From SG8-41 sp036555035 (GTDB taxonomy: Bacteria; Pseudomonadota; Gammaproteobacteria; Burkholderiales; SG8-41): a DNA stretch of 7,813 nucleotides. The first letter of the stretch is position 1, and every line of letters begins with the position of its first letter. The notes under the pieces are model-generated. The model had not been told where the DNA came from, made no database searches, and saw nothing but the letters and a program-made list of their open reading frames with translations. Location: positions 1 to 7,813 of the forward strand of contig DATBMB010000032.1 of the NCBI GenBank assembly GCA_036555035.1. Direction: 5' to 3'. A program made the translations under genes and the position numbers. Positions 1 through 6,351 of this stretch are shown here, piece by piece.

Positions 1-520
1 CTTCAGCGCGGGAAGCACGATGGAGAAGCAGGCCGACACGCTCGACGATCCGCAGACCTTCAAGGCGTGGGAAACGTGCGCAGCGCTCAAGATTCTCGTC
101 GTGACACAGATGCGGCGCGAAGGGCTCTACATGCTCTACACGCTCATTCGCAGGTTCCCCAAGGTGAAGATCATCGTCGACCACCTGATGCACGCGCCGA
201 GGGGGGATCAGCCGCCCTACGCGCGGTGCGCATTTCTCTTCGAGCTGATGAAGTATCCCAACGTATATTTCAAGCTCTCGACCAACAACGTGCGCTTCGC
301 GCGAGACGGCGGTGCGACGCCGGAGACGTTCTTCCCCAAGCTCGTGCAGGAGATTCCCGCGAACCGCATCGCGTGGGGCTCGAACTATCCCGCCTCGAAG
401 GGCTCGCTGAAGGAAATGGTGGACGAAGCCAAAGCCGCGCTCTCGAGCCTCAAGAGCAGCGACCAGGACTGGATCTTCGCGAAGACCGCGCAGTCACTCT
501 ATCCCGCGCTGGCCGACTAG
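1..520 (+). CDS. Amidohydrolase-2 family protein, C-terminal part (5' truncated by window edge)
   Basis: The frame is open from the first complete codon at position 2 with no stop, so the gene starts upstream; the ATG at 20 is probably internal because it would leave only about half of a normal 270-350 aa family member. Numbered from that Met, the visible part carries the late landmarks of the amidohydrolase-2 TIM barrel (relatives include LigI-, ACMSD- and LigW-type hydrolases and decarboxylases): a beta-strand ending in IIVDHLMHAPRG (D54, H55), a strand YFKLS, the RIAWGSNYP signature (residues 116-124) and a final helix ending near AQSLYP. The family normally has GSD in the signature, and that Asp is the catalytic or metal-facing residue; here it is Asn122 (AAC at 383-385). 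The protein probably acts in the cytoplasm on a carboxylated or lactone intermediate. Family assignment is fairly sure; substrate is unknown and catalytic competence is open because the N-terminal HxH region lies outside the window. Confidence 0.85.
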   Translation, partial: FSAGSTMEKQADTLDDPQTFKAWETCAALKILVVTQMRREGLYMLYTLIRRFPKVKIIVDHLMHAPRGDQPPYARCAFLFELMKYPNVYFKLSTNNVRFARDGGATPETFFPKLVQEIPANRIAWGSNYPASKGSLKEMVDEAKAALSSLKSSDQDWIFAKTAQSLYPALAD

Positions 521-526
521 TCGGAA

Positions 527-532
527 AAGGAG
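527..532 (+). promoter_or_regulatory. Ribosome binding site for the decarboxylase-like gene
   Basis: AAGGAG lies 9 nt upstream of the ATG at 542, in the 21-nt gap after the amidohydrolase stop. It is a near-consensus Shine-Dalgarno sequence and fixes this start codon. Confidence 0.8.
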
Positions 533-541
533 ACTTTACCC

Positions 542-1441
542 ATGACCGTCACCCAGGAAGCACTGAAGCTCAACGTCATGCTCGGCGACTACCCGAACAC
601 GGTGGCGCTGACGCAAGGCAAGATCAGGAGCGAGCAGCTGCAGCTCAACTTCGCCGAGGCCAAGGTCCCGCACGACAACTTCAAGCGCGTGGTGAAGGGC
701 GAGTTCGACGTCGCGGAGCTCGCGATCATGACCTTCCTGCAGGCGATCGGCTGGGGCCGGCCGCTCGTCGCGCTGCCCGTGGTGGTGCATGGACGATTCC
801 AGCACGCGCAGATCGCCTACAACGCGGAGCGCGGCACGCTCACGCCGGCAGACCTCCACGGCAAGCGCGTGGGCGTGCGCACCTACCCCCAGACAACGCC
901 CACCTGGGTGCGCGGCATCCTGCAGAACGACTACGGCGTGGACCTCGCGAAGATTCAATTCATCACCTTCGACGACGGCCATGTGCCCGAGTACCGCGAT
1001 CCCCCCAACTGCCAGCGCTCGATGACGGGCAAGAAGCTGCTCCAGATGCTGCTCGACGGCGACGTGGACGCCGCGGTGCTCTCCGGCGAGGATCTCAAGC
1101 ACCCGAAGCTGAAGCCGCTCATTCCCGACCCGGCCGCCGCGGGCAAGGCCTGGCATGCCAAGTACGGCGCGCTGATGGTCAACCACATCATGGTCGTGAA
1201 GTCCGGGCTGTCGAAGTCGAGCCCCGACGCCGTGCGCGAGGTGTACCGCCTGGTGAAGGAAAGCCGCAAGGCCTCCACCGAGGCCCCGCCCAAGGACGGC
1301 ATCGACAAGCACCCGATCGGCTACTCGGCGAACCAGCGCAACTTCGAGGTCGCGGCGCAGTACGCCTGGAAGCAGCGCCTGATGCCGCGCGAGCTCAAGC
1401 TCGATGACCTCTTCGACGCGACGACACGCGCGCTCGATTGA
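542..1441 (+). CDS. 4,5-dihydroxyphthalate decarboxylase-like protein (periplasmic-binding fold, no signal peptide)
   Basis: The 299-aa product begins LKLNVMLGDYPNTVAL and continues with KGEFDVAELAIMTFL (about residues 53-67) and TPADLHGKRVGVRTYPQT (about 101-118). These segments match in order the pattern of the Pht5-type 4,5-dihydroxyphthalate decarboxylase group (GDYDRT, FDVAEMS, TPADLRGKRVGVPEYQMTA-like). That group has the fold of a type 2 solute-binding protein but works as a cytoplasmic enzyme; members are often mislabelled as ABC transporter binding proteins. The N-terminus has no hydrophobic stretch or signal peptide, which fits a cytoplasmic role. The length is close to that of the family. 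A strong ribosome binding site supports the start, and the stop is 1 nt before the next gene. Inferred role: decarboxylation of an aromatic or cyclic polycarboxylate ahead of ring cleavage by the dioxygenase two genes downstream. A non-catalytic ligand-binding role cannot be excluded. Confidence 0.8.
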   Translation: MTVTQEALKLNVMLGDYPNTVALTQGKIRSEQLQLNFAEAKVPHDNFKRVVKGEFDVAELAIMTFLQAIGWGRPLVALPVVVHGRFQHAQIAYNAERGTLTPADLHGKRVGVRTYPQTTPTWVRGILQNDYGVDLAKIQFITFDDGHVPEYRDPPNCQRSMTGKKLLQMLLDGDVDAAVLSGEDLKHPKLKPLIPDPAAAGKAWHAKYGALMVNHIMVVKSGLSKSSPDAVREVYRLVKESRKASTEAPPKDGIDKHPIGYSANQRNFEVAAQYAWKQRLMPRELKLDDLFDATTRALD

Positions 1442-1442
1442 G

Positions 1443-2405
1443 ATGATGCTGCGCACCCTTGCGTTCGGCACCGCGGCGGCGGCGCTGCTGATGGCGGCGG
1501 GCTCCGGGAATGCCCAGGACTTTCCGTCGAAGACGGTGCGCATCGTTGCATCCGAGGCCGGGGGCAGCGGCGATTTCGTCGCGCGCCTCGTGGCGCAGGG
1601 GCTGACCGGCTCCTTCGGCCAGCAGGTGGTAGTCGACAACCGGGGCGGGGGCGTCGTCGCGGGAGACGTGGTCGCAAAGTCCGCGCCCGACGGCCACACG
1701 CTGCTCCTCTACGGCAACACGTTGTGGCTGCTGCCGCTGATGCGCAAGCAGATCCCCTATGACCCGTACCGGGATTTCGCGCCCGTCACCATCGCGGCGC
1801 GGGCCGTGAACGTGCTGGTGGTGCATCCCTCGCTGCCCGTGAAGTCGGTCAAGGACCTGATCGCCCTCGCCCGTGCGCGCCCCGGCGAGCTGAACTTCAG
1901 CTCGGCGGCGCCGGGAACGATGAACCACCTGGCGTCCGAGCTGTTCAAGTCCATGGCGAAAATCGATATCGTGCGGGTCTCCTACCGGGGCAGCGCGTCC
2001 GCGCTGACGGCGGTGATGAGCGGCGAAGTGCAGATGATGTTCGCCGCCGCCGCGCCTGCCCGGCCGCACGTACAATCCAGGCGGGTGAAAGCGCTGGCGG
2101 TGAGCACGGCAACCCGCTCCCCCTCCTACCCGGAACTGCCCACCGTTGCGGAAGCCGGCCTGCCCGGCTTCGAAGCGGTCTCGGTTCACGGCATTTTCGT
2201 TCCTGCAAAAACACCGGAGGCGCTGGTGGCGCGGCTCAACCAGGAGATCGTCCGGGTATTGCAGCGTCCCGAATCCCGGGAGCGCCTGGCGGGCATCGGC
2301 GCGGAGCCCGTGGGCGGCACTCCGGCGCAGCTCGCCGCCGCGATCAAGGACGAGGTCGCCCGGATGGGCAAGATCATTCGCGAAGCGGGGATACAGGAAA
2401 GATAA
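1443..2405 (+). CDS. Bug/TctC-family tripartite tricarboxylate transporter solute-binding protein (no. 1)
   Basis: The 320-aa product is of the family's usual length. MMLRTLAFGTAAAALLMAAG forms a Sec signal peptide with predicted cleavage after Ala24 (GNA|QDFPSK). Family hallmarks follow in order: FPSKTVRIVAS at the mature N-terminus, the ligand loop GGSGD, GQQVVVDNRGG, AKSAPDGHTLLL, YDPYRDFAPV, VHPSLPVKSVKDLIALA, RPGELNFSS, then PGTMNHLASELF, the second carboxylate-binding loop. The protein should bind a carboxylated solute in the periplasm. The start at 1443 was preferred over an in-frame ATG at 1404 because the latter adds a charged 13-residue extension and overlaps the upstream gene by 38 nt; 1446 is also possible. 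There is no good Shine-Dalgarno sequence, and the 1-nt gap to the preceding stop suggests translational coupling. No TctA/TctB membrane subunits are in the window, as is common for Bug genes. Confidence 0.93.
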   Translation: MMLRTLAFGTAAAALLMAAGSGNAQDFPSKTVRIVASEAGGSGDFVARLVAQGLTGSFGQQVVVDNRGGGVVAGDVVAKSAPDGHTLLLYGNTLWLLPLMRKQIPYDPYRDFAPVTIAARAVNVLVVHPSLPVKSVKDLIALARARPGELNFSSAAPGTMNHLASELFKSMAKIDIVRVSYRGSASALTAVMSGEVQMMFAAAAPARPHVQSRRVKALAVSTATRSPSYPELPTVAEAGLPGFEAVSVHGIFVPAKTPEALVARLNQEIVRVLQRPESRERLAGIGAEPVGGTPAQLAAAIKDEVARMGKIIREAGIQER

Positions 2406-2409
2406 CGGC

Positions 2410-2415
2410 AAGGAG
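2410..2415 (+). promoter_or_regulatory. Ribosome binding site for the extradiol dioxygenase-like gene
   Basis: AAGGAG sits 8 nt before the ATG at 2424 in the 18-nt gap after the first Bug gene. It supports this start. Confidence 0.8.
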
Positions 2416-2423
2416 AAACCCAC

Positions 2424-3308
2424 ATGCACCTGCGCAGCGTGGAATTGCAAATGCCGAACCGCGCGGCCGCGGTTGATTTCCTCAAGGAACCCTGGGGCCT
2501 CGTCGACGCCGGCAGCCGCGGGGACACGACCTGGCTGCGCGGCACGGGGCCGCTCCACTACATTATTGCCGTCACCGAAGGACCCGCCCGCGCAGTTGTG
2601 TCCACCACGATCGCCGGCACCCGGACGGAAGTCGAGGCCATCTGGGACCGGGTGCGCAAGGCCGGTCTGAAACACGGTCCATGGATCGACGAATTCGATG
2701 AACCCGGCCGCGGCGCGGGCTTCAGCGTCGCCGGTCCCGAAGGGGAGGCGTACCGCTTCGTCGCCGAGCGCGATCCGGCGCCTGCCGCGCTTCCGGCGGA
2801 CAGCACGCGCCCGATCCGGATCACGCACGTAGTTTTCAATTCGCGGGACCGCGAGGCCGCCTCGCGCGTGCTGGTGGACACCCTCGGCTTCAAGGTGTCC
2901 GACCGCACGCGCATCATGAACTTCCTGCGCTGCGACGACGTGCACCATGCGGTGGCCTACGCCGACTCGAAGCAGGCGACGCTCAATCACATCGCCTTCG
3001 AAATGCAGGACACCGATGCCGTCATGCGCGGCATGGGGCGCCTCAAGGACGCGGGCTGCCCGAGCGTGTGGGGGCCCGGCCGGCACGGTCCGGGCAACAA
3101 CACGTTCTCCTATTTCGTTGCCCCGTTCGGCGCCTGCATCGAGTACACCGCCGAGGTGCAGCGCGTGAACGACAGCTACCGGACGGGCACGCCGGAGTCC
3201 TGGCGATGGCCGCCCGGGCGCACCGACCACTGGGGCATCGCCAGCCGCGACGACGCGAAGCTCGCCGCTTCCAGCGCAGCTTTCCCCTATCGCGATTTGG
3301 CGGCATGA
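2424..3308 (+). CDS. VOC-superfamily protein, type I extradiol ring-cleavage dioxygenase-like
   Basis: The 294-aa product has two vicinal-oxygen-chelate domains (about residues 1-118 and 130-245) joined by a Pro/Ala linker, the layout of BphC-type dioxygenases. The C-terminal domain holds the full 2-His-1-Glu iron triad: His135 (ITHVVF), His189 (LNHIAF) and Glu240 (ACIEYT). It also keeps the second-sphere residues of that class: the HH pair at 174-175, matching the BphC acid/base His, and GRH at 219-221 followed by Tyr230 and APFG before Glu240. The last block fits the extradiol dioxygenase signature except for Ser229 where a hydrophobic residue is usual. Expected reaction: Fe(II)- and O2-dependent meta cleavage of a catechol-type ring in the cytoplasm; substrate unknown. 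The tail after residue 245 is rich in Arg, Trp and Pro. The stop overlaps the next start (ATGA). Fold and metal site are well supported; the dioxygenase reaction is inferred from them. Confidence 0.87.
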   Translation: MHLRSVELQMPNRAAAVDFLKEPWGLVDAGSRGDTTWLRGTGPLHYIIAVTEGPARAVVSTTIAGTRTEVEAIWDRVRKAGLKHGPWIDEFDEPGRGAGFSVAGPEGEAYRFVAERDPAPAALPADSTRPIRITHVVFNSRDREAASRVLVDTLGFKVSDRTRIMNFLRCDDVHHAVAYADSKQATLNHIAFEMQDTDAVMRGMGRLKDAGCPSVWGPGRHGPGNNTFSYFVAPFGACIEYTAEVQRVNDSYRTGTPESWRWPPGRTDHWGIASRDDAKLAASSAAFPYRDLAA

Positions 3309-4321
3309 GGTTCGTTCACGCGAAAAGGTGGGCCGGTCGCATCGCTCGGATGCAGAGCGCCCTCTGGTGTGCGTCCCTGTTGTTCGCCGCAGGCGTGGCG
3401 CACGGGCAGTCCGCCTGGCTTCCCGGCAAGCCGGTGGAGATCATCGTTCCGACCGGCGCCGGAGGCATCAACGACCGCATCTCGCGGCTCATGCAGCGGG
3501 TGCTCCAGGACCGGAAGCTCGTGCCGACGCCGATGGTAGTCCTGAACAAGGCGGGCGGAAATCAGAGCCTCTCCGTCATCTACCTCACCCAGAAGGCGCC
3601 GGATCCGCATTACCTGCTTTATGCCACCGCGACGGTATTCACCAACCAGCTCGCGGGATTGACCCCGGTCGGGTACCGGGACCTGACACCGCTCGCGTGC
3701 CTGGTGGTGGACCACACCGTGATCACGGTGGCGGCCGATTCGCCGATGCGGACGCTGCGCGATCTCATGGAGCGGCTCAAGGCCGATCCGGGCGCGGTGT
3801 CCTTCGGCATGGTGAGCCGGGGCGGGCCGAATCACCTTGCGCTCTCCCAGGCAGTGCGCTCGGCGGGGATCGATCCCCGGAAATTGCGCACCGTTGTCTT
3901 CAAGACCAACGCCGAGTCCAACATGGCGGTCATCGGCGGCCACATCCAGGCGGTCGTGTCCTCGGCGAGCGCTGCGCTTCCCCAGGCGCAGGCAGGCCAG
4001 ACGCGCATGCTTGCCATCGCCGCTGCCAGACGCGCCACGGGGCCCCTCGCCCAGGTGCCGACGATGCGCGAGCAGGGAATCAGCGCAACCGGCATCGCCA
4101 ATTGGCGCGCGATCTTCGGGACCAAGGGCATGAGCGCGGCGCAAATCGAGTTCTGGGACGACGCCCTCGCGCGCATGGCGAGCAACGACGAGTGGCACCG
4201 GGAGCTCGACGGCACCAACATGTCGCGGCATTTCTTGCGCGGCAATGACTTCAGCCGCTACCTCGACGAGGAATTCGCGGCGACGCGGGCGGTCATGACC
4301 GATCTGGGCCTCATCAAGTAA
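3305..4321 (+). CDS. Bug/TctC-family solute-binding protein (no. 2), divergent
   Basis: The 338-aa product starts in a 4-nt ATGA overlap with the dioxygenase stop, implying coupled translation. An Arg/Lys-rich n-region (residues 1-15) precedes a hydrophobic core (about 17-32) and likely cleavage after AHG (34). An internal ATG at 3350 (Met16) would give a more compact signal peptide and is a possible alternative. Family features seen: LPGKPVEIIVPTGAGGINDRISR (first ligand loop), then NKAGG, QKAPDPHYLLYATA (usually APDGYTLL), YRDLTPLACLV, DPGAVSFGMVSRGGPNHLALS (second ligand loop) and a C-terminal helix ending MTDLGLIK. It is clearly different from the other two Bug proteins here, so it probably binds another ligand or came from a separate lineage. 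It acts in the periplasm with unlinked TctAB or as a solute sensor. Confidence 0.9.
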   Translation: MRFVHAKRWAGRIARMQSALWCASLLFAAGVAHGQSAWLPGKPVEIIVPTGAGGINDRISRLMQRVLQDRKLVPTPMVVLNKAGGNQSLSVIYLTQKAPDPHYLLYATATVFTNQLAGLTPVGYRDLTPLACLVVDHTVITVAADSPMRTLRDLMERLKADPGAVSFGMVSRGGPNHLALSQAVRSAGIDPRKLRTVVFKTNAESNMAVIGGHIQAVVSSASAALPQAQAGQTRMLAIAAARRATGPLAQVPTMREQGISATGIANWRAIFGTKGMSAAQIEFWDDALARMASNDEWHRELDGTNMSRHFLRGNDFSRYLDEEFAATRAVMTDLGLIK

Positions 4322-4337
4322 GCTGCGGCAACCATAC

Positions 4338-4341
4338 GGAG
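4338..4341 (+). promoter_or_regulatory. Ribosome binding site that decides a TTG start
   Basis: GGAG (within CGGAGAAG) lies 5 nt before TTG at 4347, the only start candidate that keeps the conserved N-terminal segment of the following protein. The spacing is slightly short but workable. Confidence 0.6.
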
Positions 4342-4346
4342 AAGCC

Positions 4347-5315
4347 TTGGCGGTCACGCTCGGTTACGAGGCCCTGCAAGGCGCGCTGTCGATGCGGGAG
4401 GCGATCGATCTCCTCGAGCGCGCGTTCGCGCACGAAGCGGCGGGCGAGGTGCAGATGTCTCCCAAGTTCGTGACGGACTTCAAGGGCGGCGCGATGCGTA
4501 TTCTCTTCGCCGCGGACAGCGCCGCCGGCTATTGCGCGATCAAGGCCTATCACAACGTCCAGGGCGCGGGCGTTCGCTACGTCGTGTCGCTCTACCGCCT
4601 GAAGGATGGCGAGCTGCTGGCACTCCTCGACGGACGGCACATCACGGACCTTCGCACCGGCGCGGCGAGCGGTGTCATCGCGCGCAAGGTCGCGATTCCG
4701 GGCCCGGTCACGGTCGGCCTCATCGGCTCGGGCCATCAGGCGGCGACGCAGCTCGAAGCACTTGCCGTGGTCTATTCCATCCGATCTGCCACGGTCTACA
4801 GCCCTACCGCAGCAAACCGGGAAGCGTTCGCGCGAAGAATGTCGGAGCGCCTGGGATTTCCCGTGTCGCCGGTCGATTCGGCGCAGGCCGCGGTGCGCGG
4901 CCACCCGGTCGTCGCCGCGGCGAGCAGCGCCCGCGGCGCCGAGCCGGTGGTGCGCGGAGAGTGGCTCACGGGGTGCCGGCTGCTGTGCGCCGTCGGCAAC
5001 ACCCGAGCGCAGTTCGCGGAAGTGGACGTCCGCTGCTTCGAGGATGCTCGGCTGGTCGTGGTCGACTCAATTCATGCGCTGGAAGAGGCCGGGGAACTGA
5101 AGCGGGCAATCGCGGCGGGCGCGCTGCCGGAGTCGAAGCGGGCAACGCTGGGGAGTATCGTCACCGGCGCAGTCAGCGTGCCCGCTGCGGGGCTGGTCGT
5201 GTTCAAGTCGGTCGGCACGGCGCTGCAGGACCTCGCGCTGGCGGCCCGCTACTACGAGCTGATTGGCGCGAGCGCGGGCGTGCCTACGGCTACGGACCTC
5301 GCCCGCGTGAAGTAG
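4347..5315 (+). CDS. Ornithine cyclodeaminase / mu-crystallin family protein
   Basis: The 322-aa product is of family length. It starts at TTG; the next in-frame ATG (4392, Met16) would cut into the conserved segment before LSMREAIDLLERAF, so TTG is preferred. Domains: an N- plus C-terminal substrate and dimer domain with Lys66 (CAIKAY) and the TDLRTGAAS motif (100-108, Arg103), and a central Rossmann domain starting VTVGLIGSGHQA (121-132), the GxGxQA NAD(P)-binding loop of this family. LVVVDS (Asp240) matches the position of the catalytic Asp, followed by the usual AGEL. The segment normally reading VATAT or similar is VVAAASSARGAEPVV. Members include ornithine and lysine cyclodeaminases, ketimine reductases, alanine dehydrogenases and opine-forming enzymes, so the reaction cannot be named. 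In this cluster an imine or 2-oxoacid substrate in a nitrogen-containing pathway is one inference. Confidence 0.88.
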   Translation: MAVTLGYEALQGALSMREAIDLLERAFAHEAAGEVQMSPKFVTDFKGGAMRILFAADSAAGYCAIKAYHNVQGAGVRYVVSLYRLKDGELLALLDGRHITDLRTGAASGVIARKVAIPGPVTVGLIGSGHQAATQLEALAVVYSIRSATVYSPTAANREAFARRMSERLGFPVSPVDSAQAAVRGHPVVAAASSARGAEPVVRGEWLTGCRLLCAVGNTRAQFAEVDVRCFEDARLVVVDSIHALEEAGELKRAIAAGALPESKRATLGSIVTGAVSVPAAGLVVFKSVGTALQDLALAARYYELIGASAGVPTATDLARVK

Positions 5316-5336
5316 AATCCATTGGGGAACGTCGCG

Positions 5337-5342
5337 AAGGAG
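5337..5342 (+). promoter_or_regulatory. Ribosome binding site for the first DHDPS-fold gene
   Basis: AAGGAG sits 6 nt before ATG 5349. An in-frame TTG at 5322 would place this site inside the coding sequence, so it fixes the start at 5349 (5355 is a second, less well spaced ATG). Confidence 0.75.
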
Positions 5343-5348
5343 ACGCCG

Positions 5349-6272
5349 ATGCTCATGCCGATCAAGCTGAAAGGAGTCATGCAGGCTCCGGTCTCGCCGA
5401 TGAAGGACGATTTCAGCTTCGACGGCGAAGGGTTCGCCAAGATGGTGGACTTCCACGTCCGCCACGGCGCGCCCGCCATCGCGTGGCCGCACCACAAGGC
5501 CGAGTCACTGAATCTCACCATCGCAGAGCGCAAGCTTGGCGCGGAGATCGCGGTCAAGACCGTCGCGAAGCGGGTGCCGGTATCGATCTTCGTCGGCACG
5601 CTCTCGGAGGAGGACTCGCTCGACCTCGCGCGCCACGCGCAGAAGGCCGGCGCGGACGCGATCCTCACGATCTCGCCCTACTGCCGGCGGCCCGCGCAGG
5701 AAGAGATCTTCGATTCGATCGTGCGCATCGCGACGGCGGTCGAGCTGCCGGTGCTGACCTACAACTCGCCGTGGAGAAACGGCGAAGGCGTGGAGTTCAC
5801 CGGCGATCTCACCCGGCGCCTGATCGACCGGCTGCCCAACTACGTCGGCATGAAGGACGCGAGCTTCCACAGCCAGAAGTACCTCGAGATCTCCCGCGTC
5901 GCGCTCGGCATGCGCCCGGGCTTCGCGATCATCATGGGCGTCGAGCACCTGCTCGCCTCCTATCCGCTCGGCGCCTGCGGCTCGTTCTCCTCGTCCGGCG
6001 CGATCGCGCCCAACCTGTGCAACAAGTTCTTCGCCGCGCTCGAGGCGCACGACTGGGAGACCGCGCGCGAGTGCCAGTTCAAGATCTCCGAGCTGTGGCG
6101 GCTGTTCAAGGAGCAGTACCCCTCTTCGCTCAAGGGCGCGATGATCATGATGGGCCGCCCGGTCGGCCCGACGCGCTCGCCGCTGCCCACCGCCACCAAG
6201 GAGCGCCTCGAGTTCCTGCGGAAGCGCCTCGAGGAGCTCAATATCCTGCAGACCGAGCCGCACGGCTGGTAA
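5349..6272 (+). CDS. DHDPS (DapA/NanA) family aldolase or hydratase, Schiff-base lysine present
   Basis: The 307-aa product has the length and (beta/alpha)8 layout of the dihydrodipicolinate synthase / N-acetylneuraminate lyase family. Strand 1 is GVMQAPVSPMKDDFSFD. Strand 4-5 is LPVLTYNSPWRNG with Tyr138 and Arg143, equal to Tyr133 and Arg138 of E. coli DapA. NYVGMKDAS places Lys169 at the Schiff-base site (DapA Lys161). The GTTGE loop that binds pyruvate and relays protons is missing: the aligned stretch is PHHKAESLNL (47-56). It is therefore a class I aldolase-type lyase or hydratase acting on a 2-oxoacid or similar, not lysine biosynthesis. The C-terminus ends TEPHGW, a tail shared with the paralogue downstream. 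In an aromatic pathway, hydratase-aldolases of this family (NahE type) cleave ring-opened intermediates; that comparison is inference. The stop codon lies in the left arm of the palindromic element that follows. Confidence 0.9.
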   Translation: MLMPIKLKGVMQAPVSPMKDDFSFDGEGFAKMVDFHVRHGAPAIAWPHHKAESLNLTIAERKLGAEIAVKTVAKRVPVSIFVGTLSEEDSLDLARHAQKAGADAILTISPYCRRPAQEEIFDSIVRIATAVELPVLTYNSPWRNGEGVEFTGDLTRRLIDRLPNYVGMKDASFHSQKYLEISRVALGMRPGFAIIMGVEHLLASYPLGACGSFSSSGAIAPNLCNKFFAALEAHDWETARECQFKISELWRLFKEQYPSSLKGAMIMMGRPVGPTRSPLPTATKERLEFLRKRLEELNILQTEPHGW

Positions 6273-6348
6273 AGGTGTCAGGAACCTTTTCCGCAGAAAG
6301 AGCGCCCAGAATAGGTTCCGCCCAGAATAGGTTCCTGACACCTTTTTT
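6271..6348 (+). repeat. Palindromic REP/MITE-like element with internal tandem repeat; possible intrinsic terminator
   Basis: The arms 6271-6287 (AAAGGTGTCAGGAACCT) and 6329-6345 (AGGTTCCTGACACCTTT) form a perfect 17-bp inverted repeat. Inside the 41-nt loop and the right arm, GCCCAGAATAGGTTCC occurs twice head to tail with no spacer (6304-6319 and 6320-6335). The right arm runs into T6 (6343-6348), so the transcript can form a long hairpin plus U-tract. The first copy of the internal repeat offers a shorter competing pairing with the left arm (7 bp, 6281-6287 with 6313-6319). The left arm overlaps the stop codon of the upstream gene. From memory, the GGTGTCAGGAACC core is a recurring intergenic palindrome in some proteobacterial genomes; this is not verified here. 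It may be mobile repeat debris, an attenuator, or an mRNA stabiliser between cistrons. Confidence 0.75.
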
Positions 6349-6351
6349 CCC

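Noticed and set aside
67..1407. + strand open frame (446 codons) over the amidohydrolase and decarboxylase-like genes
   Set aside because: Shadow frame of two recognisable genes; Arg/Ala-rich product with no motif and no ribosome binding site.
1404..1442. Earlier ATG for the first Bug gene, adding 13 residues
   Set aside because: It would overlap the preceding gene by 38 nt and put a charged extension before a complete signal peptide that starts at 1443.
1395..3230. Very long open frame on the - strand (611 codons), and similar ones at 536-1699, 3287-4357, 5505-6392 and 6238-7518
   Set aside because: All lie opposite well-supported + strand genes with recognisable families. Their translations are Arg/Ala/Gly/His-rich without domains, as expected from antisense reading of high-GC coding DNA.
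5349..6272. Assignment as dapA (lysine biosynthesis)
   Set aside because: The GTTGE motif is missing and the neighbours are catabolic; only the family, not the dapA function, is supported.
6271..6348. CRISPR array or toxin-type small RNA locus suggested by the repeats
   Set aside because: There are only two direct repeat units with no spacer between them, and the inverted-repeat layout fits a palindromic element or terminator, not an array.
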